Made by a program: the position numbers and the translations under genes
Notes under the pieces: model-generated
Databases searched by the model: none
What the model saw: the letters and a program-made list of their open reading frames with translations, nothing else
Told to the model about the DNA's origin: nothing
Shown here: piece after piece, positions 51,769-60,416 of the stretch
Numbering within the stretch: the first letter of the stretch is position 1
Layout of the letters: each line of letters begins with the position of its first letter
Source: CAWJMF01 sp963843945
GTDB taxonomy: Bacteria; Vulcanimicrobiota; Vulcanimicrobiia; Vulcanimicrobiales; Vulcanimicrobiaceae
Length of the DNA stretch: 64,000 nucleotides
Assembly (NCBI GenBank): GCA_963843945.1
Contig: CAWJMF010000002.1
Coordinates: 434,001-498,000, forward strand
Direction: 5' to 3'

Positions 51769-52636
51769 CGTTCGTCAGCAGCGGCAAATAGCGCGAGCGC
51801 TGCGTCTTAAGCAACTCCCAGTCTTCCTGGACCTTGAGCACGCATCCCAAGGTCCGTTCCAGCGTCGCTTCGTCCAGCGCGTCGTGATGCAGGCGGGTCA
51901 AGGCTAAGGCCCAATCGAGGCTCTCGGCGACCCCCGGAACCTTCTCGAAAGGCTGCGCCCGCAAGAACTCGACGAAGCGCGCGATCTGCCCCGCGAAGCG
52001 GGCGTCGATGCCGGGGAGCCGGCGGCGCAAAATCGCAACCTCTTCCTCGAAACTCGGATAGCCGAGCCACAGGTAGAGACAGCGGCGGCGCAGCGCATCC
52101 GACAGATCGCGCGACCGATTCGACGTCAAGATGACCGCGGGGCGCTGACGGGCCCGGATCGTGCCGAGCTCGGGAATGGTCACCTGAAACTCCCCCAAGA
52201 CCTCCAGCAGAAAGGCTTCGAAGGCTTCGTCGGCGCGATCGACTTCATCGATCAACAAGACCGGCGCGCGCTCCTGGGTGATCGCTTCGAGCAGGGGCCG
52301 CCGGAGCAAGAACGGCTCGCTGAAAATTTCGGCCTCGCGGGCTTCCGTCGAGCTGCCGTCGTTCTCGGTCAAGCGAATGCGCAGCAGCTGTTTGGGGTAG
52401 TTCCACTCGTAGAGGGCGTTCGCCGCATCCAGGCCCTCATAGCACTGCAACCGGATGAGTTTGGTCTGCAAGACGTCGGCCAGAACCTTCGCGCTCTCCG
52501 TTTTGCCGACGCCGGCCGGGCCCTCGACGAGCAAGGGTTTCTCGAGCGCCAGCATCAGCTGCAGCGCCGTCGTGAAATCGTCCCCGGCGACGTAACCGCG
52601 CTGCGCGAACTGCTCGCGCAGCTCTTCGGAATTCAC
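51701..52636 (-). CDS. coxD: CoxD-like MoxR-family AAA+ ATPase
   Basis: A 311-residue AAA+ ATPase. Walker A EGPAGVGKTESAK, Walker B VLLIDEVDRADEAFEAFLLEVLGE, sensor 1 VILTSNRSRDLSDALRRRCLYLWLGYPS, typical of MoxR/CoxD. In Oligotropha CoxD is needed for insertion of sulfur and copper at the Mo centre. The GTG start overlaps the coxF stop (GTGA); the frame extends upstream to 52774 only as overlap. Confidence 0.9.
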   Translation of the reverse strand: MNSEELREQFAQRGYVAGDDFTTALQLMLALEKPLLVEGPAGVGKTESAKVLADVLQTKLIRLQCYEGLDAANALYEWNYPKQLLRIRLTENDGSSTEAREAEIFSEPFLLRRPLLEAITQERAPVLLIDEVDRADEAFEAFLLEVLGEFQVTIPELGTIRARQRPAVILTSNRSRDLSDALRRRCLYLWLGYPSFEEEVAILRRRLPGIDARFAGQIARFVEFLRAQPFEKVPGVAESLDWALALTRLHHDALDEATLERTLGCVLKVQEDWELLKTQRSRYLPLLTNGAPAAAPRESDYGIGSVEARRG

Positions 52637-53661
52637 GCCCGTTCGAGCGCGACCGCGAAACGCTCGGGTTCGGCGGCGAAACGCCGCGCGCAGCCGTCGC
52701 AGCAGAAATACTGCGTCACGCCCGCGTGCTCGAGCGTTAGGGCGCCGTCGCCCGCCTCGACCTCCATTCCGCAAACCGGGTCGAAGGCAGTCGCCGTCGC
52801 GGACTTCGTCTGCGCTGGCGCCGTATCGCGCGCCGCGAGCGTCGCGGGTCCGAGCGCAACGATCTCTGCGAGAATCGCGAGCGCGATCTCGCCCGGGAGG
52901 CGCGCGTTGATGTCCAGTCCGATCGGGTTACGAACGCGCTGGAGACGCTCGGGCTCGACGCCGCCTTGACTCAAGACGCCGCGCAGTGCCTCCATGCGCT
53001 TCCGGCTCGCCAGGACGCCGACGTACGAGAGCGGGATCGCCAGCAATCGCTCGAGCGCCGTTTCGTCGTAGTGGCCCTGCGAAGCGACGACGGCAGCCAG
53101 GTCCGATCCGCCCGCGTCCGCACGCACGACGAATGCGGCAAGCTCGTCGAGCGGCAGAGCCCGCGTTCCCGCGATCGGCTCCAGCTGCGCGAGCTCGTTC
53201 GCCAACACAAAACGGGTGACGTCGTAGTCGAGCGTCGCAGCGAGGCGCGCCGCCGCTTCGGCCACCGGAGTGAACCCGATCACCACGAGTTGCCGGCGGG
53301 CGCCGTGCGGCTCGATGTAAATGTCGATCGCGCCTTCCGAAGCGCACCCCATCGGCACGATGAGCCGCTCGATCTCGTCTCCGAGGTCCGCCGTGCCGCC
53401 CTCAAGTCCGGGCCGGATCGACAGAAGCTGCGGCCTTCCGCGCTGCAGCACGGCCAGCGCGCGCGTCCGCACGATGTCGCGCGCGCACGCGCCGCCGACG
53501 AAGCCTTCCATGCGTCCGTCGGGGAAGATGAGCGCCCGGTCGCCCAAGGCCGCGCTCACCGGCGCGCGCCGCCCGACGACCGTCGCGAGCGCGAAGGTCT
53601 CGCCCGAACGTTCGAGTTGGGCCAGCCGTTCGAAACCGCGTGCTTCCTTGAGGTCGCTCAG
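52633..53661 (-). CDS. coxF: CoxF/XdhC-type maturation protein fused to a YHS domain
   Basis: A protein of about 342 residues. The XdhC/CoxI part begins LKEARGFERLAQLERSGETFALATVVGRRAPV, then DGRMEGFVGGACARDIV with its conserved cysteine, and a Rossmann half (QLVVIGFTPVAEAAARLAATLDYDV). A linker leads to a C-terminal YHS/TRASH-type metal domain: FDPVCGMEVEAGD and YFCCDGCARRF. Homology begins upstream of the first GTG (53559); no ATG, GTG or TTG is in frame there, and the CTG at 53661 overlaps the coxG stop as CTGA, so I start there. XdhC proteins guard and deliver sulfurated Mo cofactor; a YHS domain could carry copper for the Mo-Cu site. Confidence 0.85.
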   Translation of the reverse strand: MSDLKEARGFERLAQLERSGETFALATVVGRRAPVSAALGDRALIFPDGRMEGFVGGACARDIVRTRALAVLQRGRPQLLSIRPGLEGGTADLGDEIERLIVPMGCASEGAIDIYIEPHGARRQLVVIGFTPVAEAAARLAATLDYDVTRFVLANELAQLEPIAGTRALPLDELAAFVVRADAGGSDLAAVVASQGHYDETALERLLAIPLSYVGVLASRKRMEALRGVLSQGGVEPERLQRVRNPIGLDINARLPGEIALAILAEIVALGPATLAARDTAPAQTKSATATAFDPVCGMEVEAGDGALTLEHAGVTQYFCCDGCARRFAAEPERFAVALERA

Positions 53662-54113
53662 GCCGTCACCCCGCTTAGCTGCGATTTGACGTTGGCGAAG
53701 GTCTGGCTGATGACGCGCTGCGCCTGCGCGTCGATGACGCGGCCGCCGACGGTCGCAACCGGGCCGCGCATGCTCGCGGTGGCGCTCCAGTCGAGGGTCG
53801 TGGTGCCGTCGCCGTTATCTTTTACCTCGGAGGTCGCGAGCAAATCGACGACGCTGCCGAAGCCCCCGCCGCCGATCTTCATGTTCATGTGATTGCCGTC
53901 GGGTTGCGGATCGAGCGAGATCTTAAACGTGAACTTCCCGCGCACCGGTCCGACGGCGACGCCCACCGTCGCGTCGAAGTTGTGTTCGTCGCGAATGTTC
54001 GAGGAGACCACGTCCGGCACGCAGGCCGCGATCTTGTTCGGATCGTTGATGAACGCCCAGACCTTGTCTTTCGGCACCGGAATGACTTCCTGGCCTTTGT
54101 ATTCGAGGTTCAT
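53658..54113 (-). CDS. coxG: CoxG-type SRPBCC protein
   Basis: A 151-residue START/Bet v1-like fold of the CoxG family: EYKGQEVIPVPKDKVWAFINDPNKIAACVPDV at the N-terminus, GPVRGKFTFKISLDPQ in the middle, and SATASMRGPVATVGGRVIDAQAQRVISQTFANVKSQL at the end. In Afipia carboxidovorans CoxG carries quinone and helps recruit CO dehydrogenase to the membrane. It starts at the ATG overlapping the coxL stop (ATGA). Confidence 0.9.
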   Translation of the reverse strand: MNLEYKGQEVIPVPKDKVWAFINDPNKIAACVPDVVSSNIRDEHNFDATVGVAVGPVRGKFTFKISLDPQPDGNHMNMKIGGGGFGSVVDLLATSEVKDNGDGTTTLDWSATASMRGPVATVGGRVIDAQAQRVISQTFANVKSQLSGVTA

Positions 54114-56478
54114 CCCTTCGCCTTTTGGATCGCGGTCCAGACTTTCGCGCGCGAGAGCGGCATGTCGATGTGCGTGATGCCGAGCGGCGACAGCGCGTCG
54201 AGCACGGCGTTGACGAAGGCTGCGGGCGAGCCGACGTTCGGGCTCTCGCCGACGCCTTTCGCACCGATCGGATGGTGCGGGCTGCGGCGTCACCGTGCTC
54301 GAGGTTTCCCAATGCGGCGTCTCGAGCGCCGTCGGCACCAGGTAGTCCGTGAAGTTCGTGTTGAGGTTGTTGCCGCTCTGCGTCGTAAACGATCTCCTGC
54401 ATGAACGCGATGGCGAAACCTTCGGTCAGGCCGCCGTGGATCTGGCCTTCGACGATCATCGGGTTGATGACGGTGCCGCAATCGTCGATCGCGAGGAAGC
54501 GGCGCACGTGCGTCTCCCCGGTCTCCTTATCGACGTCGACGACCGCGATGTAGGCGCCGTACGGGAACGTCAGGTTGGGCGGATCGTAGTAGTAGGTCGG
54601 CCTCGAGCCCGGCTTCGGAACCCGGAACCGGGTTCGTGTAGGCGGCGAAAGCGATCTCTTTCATCGTGATCGACTTGCCGGGCACGCCCTTGACTTGGAA
54701 CTTGTAGTCCTTCCACTCGACGTCGGCTTCGGCGGCCTCGAGCACGATGCGCGGCGATCTTGTGCGCCTTCTCGCGCATCGCGGCGCGCTGCCATCGCCA
54801 GCGCCGCGCCGGCGACCGGCGTGCTGCGGCTGGCGTACGTTCCCAAACCGTAAGGCGCCGTGTCGGTGTCGCCCTCTTCGACGAGGAGCGTTTGCGGATC
54901 GAGGCCCAGTTCTTCGGCGACGATCTGCGCCCACGTCGTCTCGTGTCCTTGCCCCTGCGATTTCGTTCCGGCGCGCACGATGCCGGAGCCGGTCGGATGG
55001 ATGCGGATCTCGGCGCTGTCGAACATCTTGATGCCCATGATGTCGAAGTGCTTGCTCGGACCCGCGCCGACGACTTCGGTGAAGGTCGAGATGCCGATGC
55101 CCATCAGCTCGCCGCGGGCGCGCTTCTCGGCTTGTTCGCTGCGCAGCGCTTTGTAGTCGATCGATGTCGAGCGCCTTTTGCAGCGTCATGTGGTAGTCGC
55201 CGCTGTCGTAGATGAAGCCGAGCGGCGACGGATACGGGAACTGCTCCTTCTTCACGAAGTTTTTCAAGCGCAGCTCGGCCGGATCCATCTTTAGCTTACG
55301 CGCCAGCATCTCCATGCCGCGCTCGATGGCGAACGAGGCTTCGGTGACGCGGAACGAACAGCGGTACGCGATCCCGCCCGGGCGCCTTGTTGGTGAAGTA
55401 GGCGTCGAGTTCGGTGAAGGCGGTCGGGAAGTCGTACGAACCCGTCACGATCCCGAAGAGACCGGCCGGGTACTTGCGTCGGGTCGGCCGCGGCGTCGAA
55501 CGCGCCGTGATCGGCGACCGTCGTTACCTTGAGCGCTGTGACTTTGCCGTCTTTGCGTCGCGCCGATCTCCACGTCCATGTGGTAGTCGCGCGCAAACCC
55601 GGTCGTCGTGAGATTTTCGGTGCGCGTTCTCGATCCACTTCACCGGGACGCCCAGCACGACCGAAGCGACGGTCGCCACGACGTAGCCCGGATAGACCGG
55701 GACCTTGTTGCCGAAGCCGCCGCCGATATCCGGAGAGACGATGTGGATCTTGTCCTCGGGGATCCCGGTCACGAGCGAGACGACCGTGCGGTGCGCGTGG
55801 GGAGCCTGCGAGGTCAAATAGATCGTCAGGCGTCCGGTCGCCGGATTCATGTCGGCGATGACGCCGCAGGGCTCGAGCGGCGCGGGATGGCAGCGCTGAA
55901 AGACGCATCCGCTCTTTGATGGAAACTTCGGACGACGCGAGAGCTGCATCCGTCTCGGCGCGGTCGTCCGACTTCCCAGTGGTAGATATGGTTGGTTTTG
56001 TTCTCGCGATCGTCGCGCAGAATCGTCTTGTCGGTTTTGGCTTGGAACGGATCGACGACCGGGTCGAGCTGCTCGTATTCGACGTCGACGAGCTCGGCGC
56101 GCGTCGACGGCGGCTTCACGCGAGGTCGCGATCACGCCGGCGACTTCTTGATACTGATAGAGCACCTTGCCGACGGCGAGAACCATCTGCTTGTCGTAGC
56201 CGTGGAAGGTCGGAATCCAGGCGAGTCCGGCACCGGCGAGATCTTCCGCCGGTCAGGACGGCTTTGACGCCGGGGACCGCCAGCGCGGCGCTCTTGTCGA
56301 TTTTGACGATTCGCGCGTGCGGATACGGGCTGTGCACGAGCGCCATGTAGAGCATGTTGGGCAGCACGATGTCGTCGACATAGCGGCCCCGGCCCTGAAT
56401 GAAGCGCGGGTCTTCCTTGCGTTTCATGGGCAGGCCGATCGAGTGGCGCTCCTGCGGAACTTCGGGTGCGATTGCCAT
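54110..56478 (-). pseudogene. coxL: CoxL, CO dehydrogenase large subunit, frameshifted as given
   Basis: The Mo-Cu large subunit of aerobic CO dehydrogenase (CO + H2O to CO2). Pieces in successive frames: MAIAPEVPQERHSIGLPMKRKEDPRFI, DLAGAGLAWIPTFHGYD, QRCHPAPLEPCGVIADMNP, PDIGGGFGNKVPVYPGY, KDGKVTALKVTTVADHGAFDAAA and the active-site loop AYRCSFR near 55355, the form I signature. Fourteen single extra bases break the frame (near 56247, 56097, 55968, 55902, 55625, 55558, 55476, 55378, 55162, 54783, 54750, 54601, 54375 and 54278); removing them gives one continuous gene of about 785 residues ending at 54110. No in-frame stop or obvious amino acid damage is otherwise seen. As written it cannot make protein; as repaired it is complete. 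Confidence 0.85.
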
Positions 56479-56489
56479 CCTACACTCTC

Positions 56490-56991
56490 CTACGAAGCGA
56501 CGGGTTCGGCGACGGGTTCGGCCGGTTTGGACATCTCGGCAGCAGCCTGTTGCACCGCCTTGACGATGTTGTTGTAGCCCGTGCAGCGGCAGAGATTTCC
56601 CGCGATCGCCTCACGGATTTCATGCTCGCTCGGATTTGCATTGTGCTTGAGAAGCGCGACCGAGGTCAGCATCATGCCGGGCGTGCAGTAGCCGCACTGC
56701 AGGCCGTGCATGTCCCAGAAAGCCTGCTGAATCGGATGCAGCTTGCCGCCGCTGACCAGACCCTCGACGGTCGTGATCTCGTGGCCGTCGGCCATCACCG
56801 CGAACATCGTGCACGACTTGACGGCTTGCTTTCCGTCGAGCAGCACGACGCACACGCCGCAGCTCGAGGAATCGCATCCGACGTGCGTGCCGGTCAAGCC
56901 GAGGCTCTCGCGCAGAAAATACGCGAGCAGCGTGCGCGGCTCGACGTCGCGCTCGTACGTCGGTACCGTTGACGGTAACCTTGATCTTCAC
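56490..56991 (-). pseudogene. coxS: CoxS, CO dehydrogenase small (2Fe-2S) subunit, one frameshift
   Basis: The small subunit with two [2Fe-2S] clusters. After the GTG at 56991 (KIKVTVNGT) one extra base near 56961 breaks the frame; the true reading continues TYERDVEPRTLLAYFLRESLGLTGTHVGCDSSSCGVC, then GLQCGYCTPGMMLTSVALL and the second set NLCRCTGYNNIVKAV. The plant-type cluster cysteines (C-x4-C-x2-C in GCDSSSCGVC, and C-x2-C plus C-x-C) are all present. The C-terminus is a short AEPVAEP tail. It overlaps the coxM stop by GTGA; coxL begins 12 bases on. Confidence 0.88.
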
Positions 56992-57872
56992 TTCGCCACC
57001 TCCACGCCCAGCCGCGCAAACGTCTTCTCGAGAGCCCGCGCGACGAGTACGCCGGCCATGTCCTTTTTGAATTCGATCGAGCCGCGCGCGTCTGCGCCGG
57101 GATCGGCGATTTCTTGCGCGCGAGATCGGCGGCGCTGCGAATCAACTCCTCGGCTCGGCTTGGCCCCGGTGAGAATTTTCTCGGCCTCGCCAACGCGCAC
57201 GGCCTGCGGTCCCGCGGCCCCGATGGCCACGCCCGCACTCGCGATGCTCCCGTCGGCCGCGAGGGCGAGCGAGACGGCTGCCGACGCGGTCGCGAAGTCG
57301 CCGACCTTGCGCTCGATTTTGAAGTAGGCGCCGGACGCGCGTGCGGGGGGAGTCGGAAAGCGGACTTCGACGGCCATCTCGCCGTCGGCTAGCGACGTCG
57401 TGTACGAGTCGACGAGATAATCGTCGATCGCGACCACCCGCTCGCCTTTCGCGCCGCGCACGACGATTTGGGCACGCGAGGCGAGCGCGGCGACGCCCCA
57501 GTCTCCGGCCGGGTCGTTATGACACAGGCTGCCGACGACCGTGCCCATCTGGCGTACGACCGGATCCGCGACCACGGCCGAGACGTCGTCCATCAAAAGA
57601 TAGTTGGAAGCGATCAAGGCCGATTGCTCGAGTGCGAAGTCGCGCGTCAGGGCTCCGATCGCGAGCATGCCGCCCGACTCTTTGATGTAGGCGAGTTCGG
57701 CGATCGGGTTGATGTCGACGAGCACCGCCGGCCGCGCCAGGCGGTAGCGCATCGCCGGGATCAGGCTCTGTCCGCCCGCTAAGATGCGCGCGTCGGCGCC
57801 GTGCGCGGCGAGCGCGGCGAGCGCTTCTTCCGACGACCGAGCCCGCACGTATTCGAATGCAGCTGGGAACAC
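56988..57872 (-). CDS. coxM: CoxM, CO dehydrogenase medium (FAD) subunit, with local frame slip
   Basis: The FAD subunit, about 290 residues. The FAD-binding motifs are AGGQSLIPAMRYR near residue 37 and TVVGSLCHNDPAGDWG near 108. The start is the GTG at 57872, preceded by a strong ribosome site GGAGG at 57878-57882 with five-base spacing; the TTG at 57884 is less likely. The frame is nominally open throughout, but between about 57152 and 57118 it runs out of the true register (an extra base, then a compensating loss or two more): the correct reading is KPSEELIRSAADLAR, QEIADPGADARGSIEFKKDMAGVL. About ten residues are therefore wrong as written. Confidence 0.85.
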   Translation of the reverse strand: MFPAAFEYVRARSSEEALAALAAHGADARILAGGQSLIPAMRYRLARPAVLVDINPIAELAYIKESGGMLAIGALTRDFALEQSALIASNYLLMDDVSAVVADPVVRQMGTVVGSLCHNDPAGDWGVAALASRAQIVVRGAKGERVVAIDDYLVDSYTTSLADGEMAVEVRFPTPPARASGAYFKIERKVGDFATASAAVSLALAADGSIASAGVAIGAAGPQAVRVGEAEKILTGAKPSRGVDSQRRRSRAQEIADPGADARGSIEFKKDMAGVLVARALEKTFARLGVEVAK

Positions 57873-57994
57873 TCGCGCCTCCAAACTGTGTACACTTTGG
57901 GAAGGGCCTTCGGGCGGCCATACCCAAGTCCTGCGATGTAAGTAGCCGCTTCTTCTCGCTTCGCAAGGCGACCACTCTTCGAGCTTTTTGAGAT

Positions 57995-58603
57995 GTGAAT
58001 GCGTTCGAACCGGTTTCGGCCGTCGTACTGGCCGCGGGCACTTCCAGCCGCATGGGTACGCACAAACTGCTCGCGCGCTTCGACGGCGAGAGCCTCATCC
58101 GGCGCACCGTGCGCGCGGTTTTGGCCGTTCCGCTCGCCGACGTCGTCGTCGTGGTCGGGCACGAGCATGCGGCCATCGAAGCCGAACTCGCGGAACTACC
58201 AGTGCGTTTCGCACTGAATGAGAATTATCGCGAGGGTATGGGCTCGTCGTTCGCGGCCGGCGTTCGCGCCCTCGACGGGCGCGTCGAAGCGGCGCTCTTC
58301 GCGCTGGCGGACCGGCCCTTCGTGACCGTTGCCGAATACCGCCGGCTCGTCGACGCTTACCGCGAGGGCAGGAGCGCCTTGGTCGCGGGACGCTACGCTG
58401 ACGTCGTCGCGCCTCCCCACGTGGTGGCGCGGAGCCTGTTCGGTCGCGTCGGCAACGAGGGCCTTGGCATTCGCCCGTTGCTGGCCGAGTTAGGCACGCG
58501 CGCGCGCATCCTCGACTTCCCCGCGCGAGCGCTGCTGGACGTCGACGAACCCGCCGATCTCGAGCGCGCTCGCGCCCTCCTGCGAGACGTGGCCGCGGGG
58601 TGA
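57995..58603 (+). CDS. MobA/MocA-type nucleotidyltransferase for molybdopterin
   Basis: A 202-residue NTP-transferase-like protein. Start motif VSAVVLAAGTSSRMGTHKLLARFDGESL carries the LAAGxSxRMG NTP-binding signature; later are LADRPFVTV and VAPPHVVARSLFGRVGNEGLGIRPLL. Placed beside CO dehydrogenase genes it most likely makes molybdopterin cytosine dinucleotide, the cofactor form of that enzyme family, rather than the guanine form. GTG start; its stop overlaps the next GntR gene by GTGA. Confidence 0.82.
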   Translation: MNAFEPVSAVVLAAGTSSRMGTHKLLARFDGESLIRRTVRAVLAVPLADVVVVVGHEHAAIEAELAELPVRFALNENYREGMGSSFAAGVRALDGRVEAALFALADRPFVTVAEYRRLVDAYREGRSALVAGRYADVVAPPHVVARSLFGRVGNEGLGIRPLLAELGTRARILDFPARALLDVDEPADLERARALLRDVAAG

Positions 58604-59298
58604 AGCGCGAACCGGCCGTGAGACGGATCCGCGTCGTCGAGCACGTTCAGTCTCGCCTGCGCAAGATGATCGTGAACGGCACCTATCCCCCCGGCACGGT
58701 GCTCTCGCAGGTCCGGTTGGCCGACATGCTCGGCGTCAGCCGCACCCCGCTGCGCGAAGCGATTCGGCGCCTCGAGGCCGAGGGATTGATTCATTCCGAA
58801 CAAAACCAGCGCGCCCGGGTCGCGAGCGCCGACGCCGAGGCGCTCGACGTGCTCTTCACCGACCGCATCTTGATCGAGGCCATGGGCATTAAGGTGACCG
58901 TGCCGAAGCTAACCGAAATCGATCTGAACGCCCTGCTCGCCGCGGCGACCGCTCTGCGCGTTGCGGCCGAGGGCGACCGGCGCCCGGCCGCGGACCGGGC
59001 GCGGCGAACGTTCCACCGTCATCTCGTCTCGCGCGCCGGCAACCGGCTGCGCGAAACGATCGCGCAGCAGTTCGACGACTGCGAGCGCCACCGCAAACAC
59101 TGGGCGCCGCTGCCGGAGGGAACCGTTGAAAGCTATAGCGCCATTTCCGGCGCTTGCATCGCGCGCGACGCGGTCGAAGCGGTGCGGCTCGTCGCCCGCT
59201 TCGAGACGGCGCTGGCACGTCGCACGCTCCAAGCGATTCAAGCGCGCTACGAGCCCGTGGCGATCGGCGTAGCCTTGCAGATGCTCGACCATGCGTGA
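58600..59298 (+). CDS. GntR-family regulator, FCD subfamily
   Basis: A 232-residue regulator: winged helix (IVNGTYPPGTVLSQVRLADMLGVSRTPLREAIRRLEAEGLI) with FCD-type helices after it (FHRHLVSRAGNRLRETIAQQFDDCERHRKHW). Starts by GTG overlapping the MobA-like gene; its end overlaps the following XdhC piece by 8 bases. The divergent cox operon 600 bases away is the obvious target, but no operator is visible. Confidence 0.82.
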   Translation: MKREPAVRRIRVVEHVQSRLRKMIVNGTYPPGTVLSQVRLADMLGVSRTPLREAIRRLEAEGLIHSEQNQRARVASADAEALDVLFTDRILIEAMGIKVTVPKLTEIDLNALLAAATALRVAAEGDRRPAADRARRTFHRHLVSRAGNRLRETIAQQFDDCERHRKHWAPLPEGTVESYSAISGACIARDAVEAVRLVARFETALARRTLQAIQARYEPVAIGVALQMLDHA

Positions 59299-59605
59299 CG
59301 TCCTCGACGCGATCGAACGCTGGCGGGCTGCCGGTTTGCGCGTCGCGGCCGGGACGGTCGTCCGCGTCGACCGCTCGGCGCCGCGCGACCCCGGTGCGGT
59401 CTTGGCGGTCAACGAGAAGGGCGAGGTCGCCGGCTCGGTCAGCGGCGGCTGCGTCGAGGGCGCGGTCGTCGAAGAGGCGCAAGACGTCCTCGCCACCGGA
59501 CGGCCGCGCTTGGTTTCGTACGGCATCAGCGATGACGACGCGGAAGGCCACGGTCTCACCTGCGGCGGCACGATCCACGTCTTCGTCGAGCTCCTCGATT
59601 GGTGA
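59291..59605 (+). CDS. XdhC/CoxI N-terminal-domain protein
   Basis: A 104-residue protein carrying just the XdhC/CoxI domain: LDAIERWRAAGLRVAAGTVVRVDRSAPRDPGAVLAV, then GSVSGGCVEGAVVEEAQDVL with the conserved SGGC-VE motif and GHGLTCGGTIHVFVE with the second cysteine. In other bacteria this domain is fused to a Rossmann domain; here it stops and a second gene follows 4 bases later. The clean ATG start and stop at conserved domain ends argue for a genuine two-gene arrangement, not a frameshift. Confidence 0.85.
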   Translation: MRDVLDAIERWRAAGLRVAAGTVVRVDRSAPRDPGAVLAVNEKGEVAGSVSGGCVEGAVVEEAQDVLATGRPRLVSYGISDDDAEGHGLTCGGTIHVFVELLDW

Positions 59606-59609
59606 AGCG

Positions 59610-60416
59610 GTGAAGCTCTTCGCGCGCTTGGCGGCGGCGTTACGCGCACAGCAGACCATCGCGCTTGCGACGCGGCTCGACGGCGGCGGCATCGGAACGA
59701 AGCTGCTCGTGACGGCAAGCGAGTATGACGGAGACCTCGGCTCGCCCGGACTCAACCTCGCGGTGGCCCGGGAGGCGCGCGCCATGCTGCAAACGGGAGG
59801 CAGCGGACTGCGCCACTTCGGCGAGGACGGCGAGCCGGTCGGCAGCGAGGTCGAAGTCTTCATCGAGTGCTTCACCGGCAAACCCGACATGTACGTCTTC
59901 GGAGCGATCGACTTCTCGCGTGCGGTGGCGCGGATCGGCAAGTTTCTGGGCTACCGGGTCACCGTGATCGACGCGCGCCCGGTCTTCGCTACCAAAGCGC
60001 GGATCCCGGATGCCGACGAGGTCGTCGTCGAGTGGCCCGACGAGTTCCTCGAAAACGCGCGCGTAGACGCGCGGACCGCGCTCGTCGTGCTAACCCACGA
60101 CGTGAAGTTCGACATCCCGCTGCTGCGCGTCGCGCTGCGCACGAGCGCCGGCTACATCGGCGCGATGGGCAGCCGCTCCACGCACGAGAACCGTCTCGTC
60201 AAGTTGCGCGAGGCCGGCGTCGACGAGGCGCAGTTAGCGCGCATCAGCGGGCCGGTCGGGCTCGACATCGGGGCGCGCACGCCGGAGGAGACGGCGATCT
60301 CGATCGCCGCCGAACTGATCGCCGTGCGGGCCGGGCGCGGCGGCGGACGCTTGCGCGACGGCACGCTGCCGATCCACACCGGCGACGCTACTCCGCCCCA
60401 AAGCGTTCGATCGTAG
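59610..60416 (+). CDS. XdhC-type protein with Rossmann C-terminal domain
   Basis: A 268-residue XdhC-family protein beginning at GTG 59610. N-terminal part LARLAAALRAQQTIALATRLDGGGIGTKLLVTASEYDG is the XdhC domain, but the SGGC cysteine is absent; the Rossmann half has YVFGAIDFSRAVARIGKFLGYRVTVIDARPVFATKARIPDADEVVVEWP and YIGAMGSRSTHENRLVKLREAGV, ending ISGPVGLDIGARTPEETAISIAAE. With the preceding small gene it probably matures the Mo cofactor for CO dehydrogenase. Ends tail to tail with the next gene. Confidence 0.85.
   Translation: MKLFARLAAALRAQQTIALATRLDGGGIGTKLLVTASEYDGDLGSPGLNLAVAREARAMLQTGGSGLRHFGEDGEPVGSEVEVFIECFTGKPDMYVFGAIDFSRAVARIGKFLGYRVTVIDARPVFATKARIPDADEVVVEWPDEFLENARVDARTALVVLTHDVKFDIPLLRVALRTSAGYIGAMGSRSTHENRLVKLREAGVDEAQLARISGPVGLDIGARTPEETAISIAAELIAVRAGRGGGRLRDGTLPIHTGDATPPQSVRS

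Noticed and set aside
54110..57884. Programmed frameshifting to explain the coxMSL breaks
   Set aside because: Fourteen shifts in one gene, at unrelated sequences without slippery codons, would leave no full protein; error or mutation is far simpler.
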